Part shown: positions 16,511 to 26,060 of the stretch, in pieces | Layout: every line of letters begins with the position of its first letter | How positions within the stretch are numbered: position 1 is the stretch's first letter | Source of the DNA: Mycobacterium sp. E2479 | GTDB lineage: Bacteria; Actinomycetota; Actinomycetes; Mycobacteriales; Mycobacteriaceae | Assembly: GCF_001667925.1 (NCBI RefSeq) | Contig: NZ_LZJR01000014.1 | Coordinates: forward strand, 1 to 49,835 | Direction: 5' to 3' | DNA length: 49,835 nt | The notes under the pieces: generated by a model | Seen by the model: the letters and a program-made list of their open reading frames with translations, nothing else | What the model was told of the DNA's origin: nothing | Databases searched by the model: none | Program-made: the position numbers and the translations under genes

Positions 16511-17395
16511 ATGACCGATGCAGCGGGCGCAACGCCGAATGACGGCTTCGAGTTTGTCATCGCAGAACCGGGCGTCGAGCTCTCGGTGCAAAGGTCCGGC
16601 GAAGGCCCGACCGTGCTATTGATCGGCGGCCTCGGCATGCCGAGCATTACGTGGAACATCTGCGGACTACCCCAGTCGCTCGTCGATGCGGGATTTCAGG
16701 TCATCGCCTACAACGCGCGCGGAATGTCGCCATCCTGCGCACCGGCCGCGCCGTACTCGGTGGCAGAGCTAGCCGACGACGCCGCCGCCATCCTCGACCA
16801 TTTCAAAGTCGACCAGGCCACCGTCGTCGGCTACTCGATGGGCTGCTACACCGCCCAGACGCTGCTGCGTAGCCGACCGGAGCTGGTTCGTGCGATGGTC
16901 TTGTTCGCCGGGCTGCAGCCCTCGCCGGTGGGTGCGATGGTGGGGGAGATGGAACTGGGCCTGATCGAGCGCTACGGCGAATTGCCGCGCGAAGTATTGG
17001 TTTTCGAGCAGTTGCTTACCACCCTTCACCTGCCGATGCTGCAAGATCCGGCGACCGTACGGGGCTGGCAGCAGGCGCTGTCGGCCGGCTACGAGAGCGG
17101 TTGGGCCGGACAGGAAGGCTTCAAAGGACAGCTGATGGCGTCGCAGCAGTGGATCACGTCCGGCGAGCCGACCCCGGAACATCTCGGCGCGATCGACGTG
17201 CCCACGCTGGTCCTGGCATTCGAACACGATCTGTTCTTTCCGCCGGCCCTCTGCGAGGCGACGGCACGATTGATCCCCGGCGCGGAGTTCGTACGGATCG
17301 ACGGCGCAGGCCACGGCGGAATCTTCACCGCCCCCGGCAACAGCGTCGCCCGGATCACCAATTTCTGCCGCGCGCACCGCGATTCACAGCGGTAG
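16511..17395 (+). CDS. Alpha/beta hydrolase
   Basis: This 294-aa alpha/beta hydrolase has the nucleophile elbow GYSMGCY, the acid residue in FEHDLFFPP and the His in GAGHGGIF. An oxyanion-type turn (LLIGGLGMP) lies near the N-terminus. The start ATG at 16511 is the first Met of the conserved region. Its 3' end overlaps the end of the convergent ATP-grasp gene by 12 bp. It follows the EmbR-like gene by 56 bp and may be in the same transcription unit. The substrate is unknown. Confidence 0.9.
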   Translation: MTDAAGATPNDGFEFVIAEPGVELSVQRSGEGPTVLLIGGLGMPSITWNICGLPQSLVDAGFQVIAYNARGMSPSCAPAAPYSVAELADDAAAILDHFKVDQATVVGYSMGCYTAQTLLRSRPELVRAMVLFAGLQPSPVGAMVGEMELGLIERYGELPREVLVFEQLLTTLHLPMLQDPATVRGWQQALSAGYESGWAGQEGFKGQLMASQQWITSGEPTPEHLGAIDVPTLVLAFEHDLFFPPALCEATARLIPGAEFVRIDGAGHGGIFTAPGNSVARITNFCRAHRDSQR

Positions 17396-18568
17396 GTCAC
17401 CGCCGTCCCAGTCGTGGTCGTGCATGAACGCGTCCGGGATGTTCACCCGATAACGAGCGGCCTCGGCAAAAATGGTTGCTGCGACGAGTGGTAGCGCCAG
17501 CGTCGGCCTGAGATCGGCGAGGGTGAACACGGCGTCGTCGGTGCGGCGGAAATCGCGCAGAAATCCACGAAACGTGTTGCCCTGAAGCGACGATTTGCGC
17601 CACCCATACATCAACATCCCCGGGCCCAGCATCTTGCACGCACCGGGCTGGGGCGTGATGACCTCGTCGTTCACGCCGAAAAATGCACGGTCGACCCGCG
17701 TTTCCGGATCGAACAACAGGATTCCGCTGGTGGCCCGTGGATTGCATTCCACGGTGAAGAGACCTCGGCCGGGCACCTCGATGAAGTCCAACCCCATTTG
17801 TCCGGTGAAATTGAACGCCTTGACGCATTCGCGCGTCCATTCGGCGATGCCCTCGTGCTGGACGGACTCGAACATCAGGCACGACGTGCCGTCGATCGCA
17901 TAACGCACCGGGTAAAGCGCGTGCGCTTTCACCTGACCCTCGTGGCACACGGAATACGAGCAATAGTTCGCGCCCTCGGCCCACTCCTGGGCGATCCACG
18001 GATTGTCTTCTTCGAAGCTCAGGCCGCGCGGCAGTTCACCCGGACGCACCTTGTGGACGTCCTGCGACCCGCGCGAGTAGACGCGCTTGAGGGCGAAGGG
18101 TTGGTCGAAGTCCAACGCTTCGAGCTCTTCCTGGCTGCGGACGAGTGCGAAGTCGAGGGTGGGTATGCCCAGCGTCTTGAGCGCGGCCTGGAACTCGTAC
18201 TTGTTTTCCAGCCGGGCCTCGAGATCGAAACTGGACAAGAACAACTTCTGGGTGTCCGGGAACAGGTCGGGGTATCGCTTGATGGTGTTTGCCAGGATTT
18301 CGGTCCCCTCGTGGACCGTCACGACCATGTCTACGCCCTCCTCGCGGACTATGTGCGCGAGCGCTCGCGTCCACTCGACCGGTTCATACCTCGGCCGGGG
18401 CGCACGGAACGTCTTTCTGACCGCCGAGGAGAACCTGGTCACGGGAAACCGCACCGAGTCCGTGATCAGCACGTCGTGTCCCGCGGCGCCCATCAGGCGG
18501 GCCAGGTGAAGTGACAGGTATGACCGACCGAAGGTGATCAGCACGGTCTTTCGACCAAATCCGGACAT
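17384..18568 (-). CDS. ATP-grasp family ligase-like protein
   Basis: This protein of about 394 aa starts MSGFGRKTVLITFGRSYLSL. It has an N-terminal pre-ATP-grasp Rossmann-like domain (LARLMGAAGHDVLITDS) and ATP-grasp elements: the Lys in FALKRVYSRGS, PWIAQEWAEGANYCSYSV as the hinge, and the metal-binding end GLFTVECNPRATSGI with Glu and Asn. A GGAGG site precedes ATG 18568. ATP-grasp proteins of this kind join a carboxylate to an amine or similar nucleophile through an acyl phosphate. The substrate is unknown. It lies 183 bp downstream of a methyltransferase on the same strand, which suggests small-molecule tailoring. Confidence 0.85.
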   Translation of the reverse strand: MSGFGRKTVLITFGRSYLSLHLARLMGAAGHDVLITDSVRFPVTRFSSAVRKTFRAPRPRYEPVEWTRALAHIVREEGVDMVVTVHEGTEILANTIKRYPDLFPDTQKLFLSSFDLEARLENKYEFQAALKTLGIPTLDFALVRSQEELEALDFDQPFALKRVYSRGSQDVHKVRPGELPRGLSFEEDNPWIAQEWAEGANYCSYSVCHEGQVKAHALYPVRYAIDGTSCLMFESVQHEGIAEWTRECVKAFNFTGQMGLDFIEVPGRGLFTVECNPRATSGILLFDPETRVDRAFFGVNDEVITPQPGACKMLGPGMLMYGWRKSSLQGNTFRGFLRDFRRTDDAVFTLADLRPTLALPLVAATIFAEAARYRVNIPDAFMHDHDWDGGDLPL

Positions 18569-18751
18569 CGGACCTCCCGTCGTGAACACCGCTGCCCGCT
18601 CGGCTGCCGTCGACCCGCGGTCGAAGAGTCGAGCCTTGGGCTCCAGGTCTGACGTCGGCCGGTCAGGTCTACGCCGCGTCCCGCATCGCACACTGTGGCG
18701 CGACGCCGAACCGTCCTTTCCGACGCTACCCGCGCGCGGGTAGGCGCGGCC

Positions 18752-19561
18752 TCACTCACTGCCGAAGGTGTACATCCGGTAAGACAAGTCTCCGTTGTGC
18801 AGTCCCTTGCGGCAGGCCTTCGCCCACACCGCGTCGACGAGGAAGGCCGGACTGTAGCCGTTCAGCTCCTTCAAGCGCGGCAAACTCTTTTCGAGTCCCA
18901 GCGCAACCTGTTCACTGATGACACTTTCCGATATGAGCCGCATGGGACAATCGCTCAGCTCCTTCTCCCACTGGGCGATACGGTCGCTGCGGCGGATATC
19001 GGCGTATAGGAAATGCCCCCCCGGTCGCAGCACGCGCGCCACTTCAGCGAGAAAACGGGGTAACGATGGATAGCAAAACCCGGCTTCAATATTCACGACT
19101 GCGTCAAAGGATTGCTCGGGAAACGGTAGGTCCTGAGCGTCGCCTTGCACAAAGTCCAGGCCGGGCAGGTCGTGGTTTTTGCGGCAGAAGTCGACGCCAA
19201 CCGGGTTCAAGTCCAGTCCCGTGTAGGAGGCCGGAAACAGGGTGCGCATGAGGTAGGAGGCCCCGCCCCCATGTCCGCAACTGACCTCCAGCACACGCTG
19301 GCCGATGAGATCGACTTGGGTCGCCACGCAGTGATAGAGCTGGATGAAGAACCGATTGGGCTCGTCAGACGCCTCCAACGGCAAGTCCATCGGCGGATCT
19401 TCCTCGTAACCCGATCCAATGAAGACGAAATCATCGTTGCTGAAGTGGCTAAGGCAGCGAAACCAGTAATTCGCCAAGAAGCCAAAAGAGTTCCGGGATC
19501 GGGCGAATCCCGGACGTTCTTTGAGGCGCACGGGCAAAGTATGCCACCATGCGCCGGGCAA
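18752..19561 (-). CDS. SAM-dependent methyltransferase, Rv2952-like
   Basis: This is a 269-aa class I methyltransferase. The region GYEEDPPMDLPLEASDEPNR and the SAM motif VLEVSCGHGGGASYL, followed by ASYTGLDLNPVG and LPGLDFVQGDAQDLPF, match what I know of mycobacterial phthiotriol/phenolphthiotriol dimycocerosate methyltransferase (Rv2952) and related glycolipid methyltransferases. The C-terminal GDLSYRMYTFGSE also matches. The only plausible upstream start in frame is TTG 19561, giving an N-terminus of the expected length. No polyketide synthase is in the window, so the acceptor is more likely another lipid or secondary metabolite. The ATP-grasp gene is downstream. Confidence 0.88.
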   Translation of the reverse strand: MPGAWWHTLPVRLKERPGFARSRNSFGFLANYWFRCLSHFSNDDFVFIGSGYEEDPPMDLPLEASDEPNRFFIQLYHCVATQVDLIGQRVLEVSCGHGGGASYLMRTLFPASYTGLDLNPVGVDFCRKNHDLPGLDFVQGDAQDLPFPEQSFDAVVNIEAGFCYPSLPRFLAEVARVLRPGGHFLYADIRRSDRIAQWEKELSDCPMRLISESVISEQVALGLEKSLPRLKELNGYSPAFLVDAVWAKACRKGLHNGDLSYRMYTFGSE

Positions 19562-19683
19562 TTCGGCAAGTCAGCCAAAGCACGTGCCAATCGGATCAAG
19601 CGGCCGCCAAGCCGGTCCGATTCAAGGCCACGGGACGACGATTAGGGCCCCTGTGCTCGGCGTAGTGATCGTGATATGTCGAC

Positions 19684-19711
19684 CCGCTTTCTCATCGCCG
19701 CTTTCTCATCG
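19684..19711 (+). repeat. Perfect 14-bp tandem direct repeat upstream of desaturase gene
   Basis: CCGCTTTCTCATCG occurs twice head to tail (19684-19697 and 19698-19711) in the 210-bp divergent gap between the methyltransferase and the sterol-desaturase-family gene. It may be a binding site for an activator of either gene. It could also be a chance slippage product. Confidence 0.6.
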
Positions 19712-19737
19712 CTTGTCACCTCGTTGAGGAAAACGGC

Positions 19738-19765
19738 GTGAGAGTTGCCAGCAAACCCGTAAACT
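19738..19765 (+). promoter_or_regulatory. Candidate leaderless promoter of sterol-desaturase-family gene
   Basis: TAAACT (19760-19765) fits the -10 consensus TANNNT and ends 6 bases before ATG 19772. A GTGAGA -35-like hexamer lies 16 bases upstream at 19738-19743. No Shine-Dalgarno sequence precedes the ATG, which supports leaderless initiation. Confidence 0.4.
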
Positions 19766-19771
19766 CCGCGC

Positions 19772-20899
19772 ATGCGCCTCGCCGCATCGTGGATCCTATG
19801 GCCGTTGCTCGTCGCCATCAGCTGTGCGATCACCGCCGCAGGCCTGCGCCACGGCGTCAACGGCTCCCTCATCCTCGCCGGCGTCTACTTCACCCTCGCG
19901 CTCGCATTGGGGAGCCTGGAGCGCGTGCTGCCGTTCGAGCGCCAATGGGTCCGCTCCGACGGCCAAGTCACCCACGACGTGGTCTTCACCCTGGTCGGCA
20001 CCAGCCTGCCCGGCACGCTGGCCGACAGCTTCGTGCTGGCTTGCACGGTCGGCGTGGCGCAGTGGCTCGCTCGCCACGTCGGAGGCTCATTGTGGCCGCA
20101 TGTCTGGCCAGCTGCGGCGCAGATCGCATTGGTGGTGCTGGTCGGCGACTTCGGCGCGTACTGGGGCCATCGCTCATTTCACAACGTTTCCTGGATGTGG
20201 CCGTATCACGCTGTGCACCACAGCGTGTCACGCCTGTGGTATCTCAATACCGGGCGCATCCATCCCGTCGACTCGGCGCTCATGATGGCGTTCTCGATGG
20301 CCCCGTTGTACTTACTCGGCGCTCCCGACGACATGGTGGTATGGCTGTTCTCGTTCACCACGTTCATCGGCATGCTGTCGCACTGCAATGTCAATATGCG
20401 TTGCGGCCCACTCGACTGGTTGTTTTGCACCCCCGGCGTTCACCGTTGGCATCATTCCCGCGTGCTCACCGAGAGCAACAACAACTACGGTGAGATCACG
20501 ATGGTTTGGGATGTGCTGTTTCGTACCCACTATCGCCAGCAAAGGCGGCCGCCGTGTGACATCGGTACCAGCACACCGATACCGTCGGACATCCTCGGGC
20601 AGTTCGTGGCGCCGCTGCGGCTGAGTTGGCAAGCAGCAACGGACAGCCCGGCGCCATCCGCACGTGCACGAAAGATGCTGCGCTATGCGAATCTTCGTGA
20701 TAATCCGTTGGTGCCGTTGCTGCCATCGCGGCAACAGCCGGTTAGCTGCGAAACCAGCTGTGGCCCATGGATTTCGGCTTTGCCATCGAATGCATTGTTC
20801 GCGAGTCGCGGACACCGGCCCCTGCTGACCATCAGCGGCGTTCCGGCTGAATCCGGGTCTTCTGCCGAATCATCGATCGCGCCTCATGCAGATGCTTGA
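19772..20899 (+). CDS. Sterol desaturase / fatty-acid hydroxylase family membrane protein
   Basis: This 375-aa membrane protein of the di-iron fatty-acid-hydroxylase superfamily has several hydrophobic helices in the first 200 residues. Its histidine clusters are WGHRSFHN, YHAVHHSVS and VHRWHHSRV, the expected ligands for the diiron centre that oxidises an unactivated C-H bond in a lipid. The C-terminal 90 residues after LRYANLRDN look poorly conserved and hydrophilic. The last 68 bases overlap the 3' end of the convergent hydrolase gene. It is divergent from the Rv2952-like methyltransferase. The substrate is unknown. Confidence 0.88.
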   Translation: MRLAASWILWPLLVAISCAITAAGLRHGVNGSLILAGVYFTLALALGSLERVLPFERQWVRSDGQVTHDVVFTLVGTSLPGTLADSFVLACTVGVAQWLARHVGGSLWPHVWPAAAQIALVVLVGDFGAYWGHRSFHNVSWMWPYHAVHHSVSRLWYLNTGRIHPVDSALMMAFSMAPLYLLGAPDDMVVWLFSFTTFIGMLSHCNVNMRCGPLDWLFCTPGVHRWHHSRVLTESNNNYGEITMVWDVLFRTHYRQQRRPPCDIGTSTPIPSDILGQFVAPLRLSWQAATDSPAPSARARKMLRYANLRDNPLVPLLPSRQQPVSCETSCGPWISALPSNALFASRGHRPLLTISGVPAESGSSAESSIAPHADA

Positions 20900-21986
20900 C
20901 GGCCCACCTGCGATACATTCGTTGGGCCCACGACATCCGCTCGTGCGAACGCTCCGTTTGCCGCACGAGTTCGAGTTCGACGTGGTCGAGCTCCTCCGCC
21001 CCGATCTCAACCCGGTCGCGACCGTGGATGAACTCCAAAAGCAGCGCATCGGGGTCCAGCAATTCGCGCTCCCAGGCCTCGTGGTCATCGACGTCTGCGA
21101 TGCCCATGGCGTCGGCAGCGTCGCGCAGCACCTCGCCTAGTTCGCCGTCTAGCAGTTGACGAAACGCGTCGGCGCCCTGCCGCGGATTGGCGATCATCCA
21201 CGAGTGGTACGCGTCGGGCACCCTGTACAGCGTGGCGTCGGACTCGTTGGCGATGTCCCATGCGTGCGGGAACGGCACGATCATGTCCTTCTCGGCGTGC
21301 ACCACCATGGTGGGCATGCCCTCGTCGCGCATGGTGTGCAACAGCGAGGTGTAGTCACCGGACTCGACGATGGCCCTAATCGTCCGGACGGCTCCAATCG
21401 GATAACGCAGGTTTGGCACCGCCACCGCCGCCAGCACGCGAAAGTATCCGAGCTGCTCGGCGGCTGACAGCTGCGTCGGGTCACCCAGGGTGTCGCGGAC
21501 CGCGGTGTAGGCGGCGCCCAGCGCCTTGGTGGGCGACTTCACCAGTTTGGGGATGGTCGTGTCGAACCGGGCTCCGGCCGCCGGGTCGAACAGCACGGCG
21601 GCGAGTACCCGCTCGGGCGCGCGTGCCGCCAGCTGGATCGTCATTCGCCCGCCCATCGAATGGCCGACGAACAACGCTTGCCCGATGCCGAGGGCGTCCA
21701 GCGTGCGCAACACCGAATCGGCGCGGTCTGTGAAGCCGCATGCGTCGCCGGGCAGTCGCCCGGTATCGCCATGACCGGCGGCATCGACGGCGACGACGAG
21801 AAATCCCATACCTGCGATCCGGCTGAGCATTCGCAGATAGGCCTTACGACTCAGCAGCAGCCCGTGCATGAACAACAACGGCACTCCCCGGCCGCCGACT
21901 GAAAGCCCGATCCGGCGCCCGTCATCGAGTTCCACTGCATGATGACTCAGGCGGATGCGACTTGGTGATGTCTGCGTCATGGCCAC
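20832..21986 (-). CDS. Alpha/beta hydrolase with C-terminal helical extension
   Basis: This 384-aa alpha/beta hydrolase has LLFMHGLLLSRKAY at the oxyanion region, VAVDAAGHGDTG, the nucleophile motif GHSMGGRM, the acid in HAEKDMIVPF and the His in DAYHSWM. About 100 residues after the hydrolase fold are charged and helical (DHVELELVRQTERSHERM) and are not part of a standard domain I recognise. The likely start is GTG 21986, which has a GGGAA site at a good distance; ATG 21980 is possible. Its 3' end overlaps the convergent desaturase gene. The substrate is unknown. Confidence 0.88.
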   Translation of the reverse strand: MAMTQTSPSRIRLSHHAVELDDGRRIGLSVGGRGVPLLFMHGLLLSRKAYLRMLSRIAGMGFLVVAVDAAGHGDTGRLPGDACGFTDRADSVLRTLDALGIGQALFVGHSMGGRMTIQLAARAPERVLAAVLFDPAAGARFDTTIPKLVKSPTKALGAAYTAVRDTLGDPTQLSAAEQLGYFRVLAAVAVPNLRYPIGAVRTIRAIVESGDYTSLLHTMRDEGMPTMVVHAEKDMIVPFPHAWDIANESDATLYRVPDAYHSWMIANPRQGADAFRQLLDGELGEVLRDAADAMGIADVDDHEAWERELLDPDALLLEFIHGRDRVEIGAEELDHVELELVRQTERSHERMSWAQRMYRRWAVKHLHEARSMIRQKTRIQPERR

Positions 21987-22182
21987 GGCGGAATTCCCGG
22001 CTGGTCAGCCGTTAAAACGGGGTTGCAGACCAAATCCCGCTCGTCGCTGCTAGGACAGACGATATCGATGGAGTTCGACAGCGTAGACGACAACGACCTG
22101 GGCGCCGGTCCCGATGTCGAGCAGCAAGCATCGCGCTTGCGCGGCCTGCGACGGGGGTACTCGGCCGAGCAAGATGAGGAAA

Positions 22183-24720
22183 ATGTCCGATCCAACTACG
22201 GACGACATCGACCCTTGTGTGCGCGTTTACGGGGCGCGGGTCCACAATCTGCGGGGTGTCGATGTCGCGGCGCCGCGCGATGCGCTGGTTGCGTTCACCG
22301 GAATCTCCGGATCTGGAAAATCGTCATTGGCCTTCGGCACAATTTATGCGGAGGCCCAGCGCCGCTACTTCGAATCGGTTGCTCCATACGCCCGTCGCCT
22401 GCTATTGCCAACCGGCGCGCCAAAGGTGGATGACATCACCGGGCTACCGCCCGCCGTCGCACTGCAGCAACGCCGTGGTTCGGCGACGTCGCGGTCGACG
22501 GTGGGCACCGTGACCACCCTGTCGAACCTGCTGAGGATGCTGTTCTCCCGTGCCGGGACCTACCCGCGGGGGGCCACGGAACGACTGGATTCCGATGCGT
22601 TCTCACCGAACACCGCGGTTGGGGCGTGTCCGGAGTGCCACGGGCTGGGGCGAATCCACCGGGTGACCGAAGAGACCCTGGTACCAGACCCGACGCTGAC
22701 CATCCGCGAAGGCGCCGTTGCCGCATGGCCGGGCGCGTGGCAGGGCCAAAATCTGCGCGACATCCTCGTTACGCTCGGGTACGACATCGACAAGCCATGG
22801 CGGAAACTGCCTAAGCGTCAACGTAATTGGATTCTTTTCACCGATGAGCAGCCGACAGTCGAAATTGATCCGAGTCAGCATCCCGTGCAGGCCGAGTATT
22901 ACTACAACGGCACGTTCTCCAGCGCCGAACGCCACGTCCGCCACACATTGGCCAACTCGCATAGCGCGATGATGCGCCGCCGCGTGCTGCAATTCGTCGA
23001 CAGCGTCGAGTGCCCAGTATGCGACGGTTCCGGGCTGCGCCCGGAGGCGCTGAAGGTGACCTTTGCCGGGCGCACCATCGCCGACTACACGGCGATGCCG
23101 TTGGCCGAGCTTGCTGATACGTTGCGCCCGACGGCTTCTCGGACCGATGCCGCCGCCGCGTACGAGTCAACGCAATCCGGTGAGCTTACGGAAGTGGCGA
23201 CCAGGATCGCCGCCGACCTCGTCGCACGCCTGCAGGTACTCATGGATCTCGGGCTCGGTTATCTCACCCTCAGCCGCCGCACCCCGACGGTGTCACCCGG
23301 CGAACTGCAGCGGTTGCGGCTGGCCACGCAACTGCGCGCCGGCCTGTTCGGCGTGCTTTATGTGCTCGACGAGCCGTCGGCTGGACTGCACCCCGCCGAC
23401 GCCGAGCCGCTTCTCGAGGTGCTCGATCGCTTGCGGCGCGCGGGGAATTCGCTATTCGTGGTCGAGCACGACATGGACGTGGTACGCCGTGCCGACTGGG
23501 TCGTCGACGTTGGGCCAGGGGCGGGGGAGCTTGGTGGGGACGTGCTCTACAGCGGGCCGGTGCCGGGTCTCGCCGACATCGAGGGGTCGGTCACTCGTAA
23601 GTACCTGTTCGAGGAGGCCGGGGGGCCGTCGCGTCAAGCCCGCACACAGTCCGGGTGGCTGCGGCTGCGCGGGATCCGCTTCCACAACTTGAGAGACCTC
23701 AAGGTGGACTTCCCACTTGGCGTGTACACCGCAGTCACGGGTGTATCCGGTTCGGGTAAGTCGACGCTCGTCGTCAAGGTTCTCGGCGATGTCGTGAACA
23801 GCCATCTCGGCACGGGACGAGCAGTCGAGCAAGCCGAACCCGACGACGACGAAGCCGACGGCGGGGTCATCGATCTCGATCACGACGCGAGTGTCGGCGT
23901 GACGGCACAGGGCGCCGAGAAGATCAACCGGCTGGTATCAGTCGACCAACGCCCCATCGGACGCACACCGCGCTCGACGCTGGCGACCTACACCGGCCTG
24001 TTCGACGCCGTCCGCCGCGAATTCGCCGCGACCCCCAAGGCGCGTCGCCGCGGTTGGACAGCGGGCAGGTTTTCCTTCAATGTGGCCGAAGGTCGCTGCC
24101 CCACCTGTCAGGGAGAGGGATTCGTCTCAGTCGAATTGTTGTTCCTGCCAGGCACATACGCGACATGTCCGGCATGTCAAGGAGCGCGTTACTCCGACGA
24201 GACGCTTGAGGTGCGTTATCGCGACCGTACGATCGCCGACGTGCTCGCGATGACCGTCGATGAGGCTGCGAAATTCTTTGCCGACGTCGCCAGCGCAGCG
24301 CGGAGCCTGACCACGCTGCAAGAGGTTGGACTGGGATACCTCCGGCTCGGACAGCCCGCGACCGAGCTGTCGGGCGGGGAAGCACAGCGGATCAAGCTCG
24401 CCTCCGAACTACAGAGACCCCGGCGAGGGCATACTGTCTACGTCCTCGACGAGCCGACCACTGGGCTGCACCCCGCCGATGTCGATCTGCTCGATCGTCA
24501 ACTACACCAACTGGTCGACGCGGGCAACACCGTGGTGGTAGCCGAACACGACATGCGGATGGTCGCGGGCGCGGACTGGGTGATCGATTTGGGACCGGGA
24601 GCCGGCAGCGACGGCGGTCGGGTCGTGGCGGCCGGCCCGCCGCAGAAGGTGGCACGGGCGAAACACAGTCGCACGGGGCCGTATCTGGCGAAGCGATTGG
24701 CGCTGTCTGGTACGGGGTGA
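22183..24720 (+). CDS. UvrA-like tandem-ABC ATPase (UvrA2/DrrC type)
   Basis: This 845-aa protein has two UvrA-type ABC modules. The first Walker A is GISGSGKSS (40-48) and the second is GVSGSGKST (about 520). Zn-module pairs are CPECHGLG with CPVCDGSG in the first half, and CPTCQGEG with CPACQGAR in the second. The second signature is the standard [15 protein letters not shown]. The first is altered to [15 protein letters not shown]. It is about 100 residues shorter than housekeeping UvrA (about 950 aa), which fits the UvrA2/DrrC-like class lacking part of the UvrB-interacting insertions. Such proteins are linked to tolerance of DNA-binding drugs rather than core excision repair. ATG 22183 follows a GAGGA site. 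Confidence 0.9.
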   Translation: MSDPTTDDIDPCVRVYGARVHNLRGVDVAAPRDALVAFTGISGSGKSSLAFGTIYAEAQRRYFESVAPYARRLLLPTGAPKVDDITGLPPAVALQQRRGSATSRSTVGTVTTLSNLLRMLFSRAGTYPRGATERLDSDAFSPNTAVGACPECHGLGRIHRVTEETLVPDPTLTIREGAVAAWPGAWQGQNLRDILVTLGYDIDKPWRKLPKRQRNWILFTDEQPTVEIDPSQHPVQAEYYYNGTFSSAERHVRHTLANSHSAMMRRRVLQFVDSVECPVCDGSGLRPEALKVTFAGRTIADYTAMPLAELADTLRPTASRTDAAAAYESTQSGELTEVATRIAADLVARLQVLMDLGLGYLTLSRRTPTVSPGELQRLRLATQLRAGLFGVLYVLDEPSAGLHPADAEPLLEVLDRLRRAGNSLFVVEHDMDVVRRADWVVDVGPGAGELGGDVLYSGPVPGLADIEGSVTRKYLFEEAGGPSRQARTQSGWLRLRGIRFHNLRDLKVDFPLGVYTAVTGVSGSGKSTLVVKVLGDVVNSHLGTGRAVEQAEPDDDEADGGVIDLDHDASVGVTAQGAEKINRLVSVDQRPIGRTPRSTLATYTGLFDAVRREFAATPKARRRGWTAGRFSFNVAEGRCPTCQGEGFVSVELLFLPGTYATCPACQGARYSDETLEVRYRDRTIADVLAMTVDEAAKFFADVASAARSLTTLQEVGLGYLRLGQPATELSGGEAQRIKLASELQRPRRGHTVYVLDEPTTGLHPADVDLLDRQLHQLVDAGNTVVVAEHDMRMVAGADWVIDLGPGAGSDGGRVVAAGPPQKVARAKHSRTGPYLAKRLALSGTG

Positions 24721-24759
24721 AGATTGCCCTACTAATTGTCAAGAAGCTCTGAGTCCGAG

Positions 24760-25578
24760 TCACATCCGCGAATACCGGGTCAGGGCGAAGCTGTACAGGC
24801 CGTAGGCGGCAAATCCACTTCCCGCCAGCAGGATCAGCCCTGTGCCGAACGGGGCTTCCCGCAACGTTTTCACCGCGCCGTCGAGACCCGTCGCCTTCGA
24901 CGGGTCGGCGCGAATGGAGGCGACGACGACCAGCAGGCCGGCACCGGCCAAGACCGCACCTTCGGCGACGTACCCACAAAAACCCAACGCAGTGATCGCC
25001 CGCCCGGGTGACACGGTGAGATCATTGCAGAACTTCCGCGATGCTCCCTTGTAGGCGAAGTAGCTGCCGATTGCAACGATCACAAGGCCGACCGTGATGA
25101 GGACCAATTTGCCCTGCGTGGATTGCATCAACCGCGCGCTAAGCCCGGCGTTTTGCGCGGCGCTCGATTTGCGCCGGCCCAGCGCGAATTGCATCGCGGT
25201 GACGGCGACCGCTGCATACACGATGGCGAGGCCGAAAGCCTTGAGCCGGTTGACCGTTCGAAAATCTTGAGGATCACGCCGACGTTCTGCCGGGTGGAGC
25301 CCGACAACGGTTTCCGCAAGCCGCCAAAGCATCAGGGGAACCAGCGCCACCGCTACTGCCCAGAGAGCGAGGAAACCGCCGGTGGTGTCGGCGATAGTTC
25401 TCAACGCGCCGGTCTGATCAGCATCACCGTTGCCTCCGAAGGCTATGCGGATGACCAGGTAGGCGACCAACAGGTGCATCAGCCCACTGATGAGATACCC
25501 CACGCGCGCCGCGATCTGCGCGCCGCGCTCGGATGTAGCGCGCCGCACGGCATCCGTGGGACTGCTCGCCCCGGCCAT
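24760..25578 (-). CDS. DUF1206 family integral membrane protein
   Basis: This 272-aa membrane protein has about six helices arranged as three similar hairpins. Each contains a motif such as ARVGYLISGLMHLLVAYL, FGLAIVYAAVAVTAMQFAL or ALGFCGYVAEGAVLAGAGL, typical of DUF1206. The family has no established function. It begins 18 bp after the CsbD-like gene on the same strand and is probably co-transcribed. The pairing of CsbD and DUF1206 suggests an envelope or general stress association, by inference only. Confidence 0.88.
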   Translation of the reverse strand: MAGASSPTDAVRRATSERGAQIAARVGYLISGLMHLLVAYLVIRIAFGGNGDADQTGALRTIADTTGGFLALWAVAVALVPLMLWRLAETVVGLHPAERRRDPQDFRTVNRLKAFGLAIVYAAVAVTAMQFALGRRKSSAAQNAGLSARLMQSTQGKLVLITVGLVIVAIGSYFAYKGASRKFCNDLTVSPGRAITALGFCGYVAEGAVLAGAGLLVVVASIRADPSKATGLDGAVKTLREAPFGTGLILLAGSGFAAYGLYSFALTRYSRM

Positions 25579-25596
25579 TTGGCTGGCGCTCCCCGG

Positions 25597-25788
25597 CTAT
25601 ATCTGTCGATGTCGCCGGGGCCGGAAGGCGTCTTTGACTTTTTCGCCCGCGTCCCTCAGGTGGGTTGTCCGTTCATCTGCCCTGCCCTCGCCCTCTAGCG
25701 TCGGATCGTTGAACGCGCGGCCGATCGCCGCCTTGAACTTGCCCCCAACCCGGTTCAGCTTGTTCCGGGCTTTATCCGCGCCGCTCAT
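25597..25788 (-). CDS. CsbD-like small stress protein
   Basis: This 63-aa hydrophilic protein has the CsbD pattern: KARNKLNRVGGKFKAAIGRA, then EGEGRADERTTHLRDAGEKV and KDAF. An AAGGA site lies 7 bases before ATG 25788. CsbD proteins are induced by general stress in many bacteria and their biochemical role is unknown. It is followed directly by the DUF1206 gene. Confidence 0.85.
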   Translation of the reverse strand: MSGADKARNKLNRVGGKFKAAIGRAFNDPTLEGEGRADERTTHLRDAGEKVKDAFRPRRHRQI

Positions 25789-26060
25789 CAGCGTGTCCTT
25801 CTTTTCGGTTGCAAGTAATGCGTCGAGTGGCGACTACCCGTTTTCCGGCTGAGCCATGCGCCGCGGAGACCTGCCGCAGCCGGTGTGGCCGGACAACCAA
25901 CAATTTGACTCGCATCGTCCACTCCGGCCGGCACCTCTACGAGAACAGTCGATGTGGGTCGATCACGTCGACCGGCCGGTGCCATGACATGCTGAGCCGG
26001 GCCCGACTATCCCACCGCGCAAACCGTCCGTCGAAGCTCTGTGCAACCCATGTCCTGTCG

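Noticed and set aside
22124..22140. GCAAGC-ATCGC-GCTTGC inverted repeat upstream of the UvrA-like gene
   Set aside because: Only 6-bp arms in a GC-rich background, with no extension. It was not distinctive enough to call an operator.
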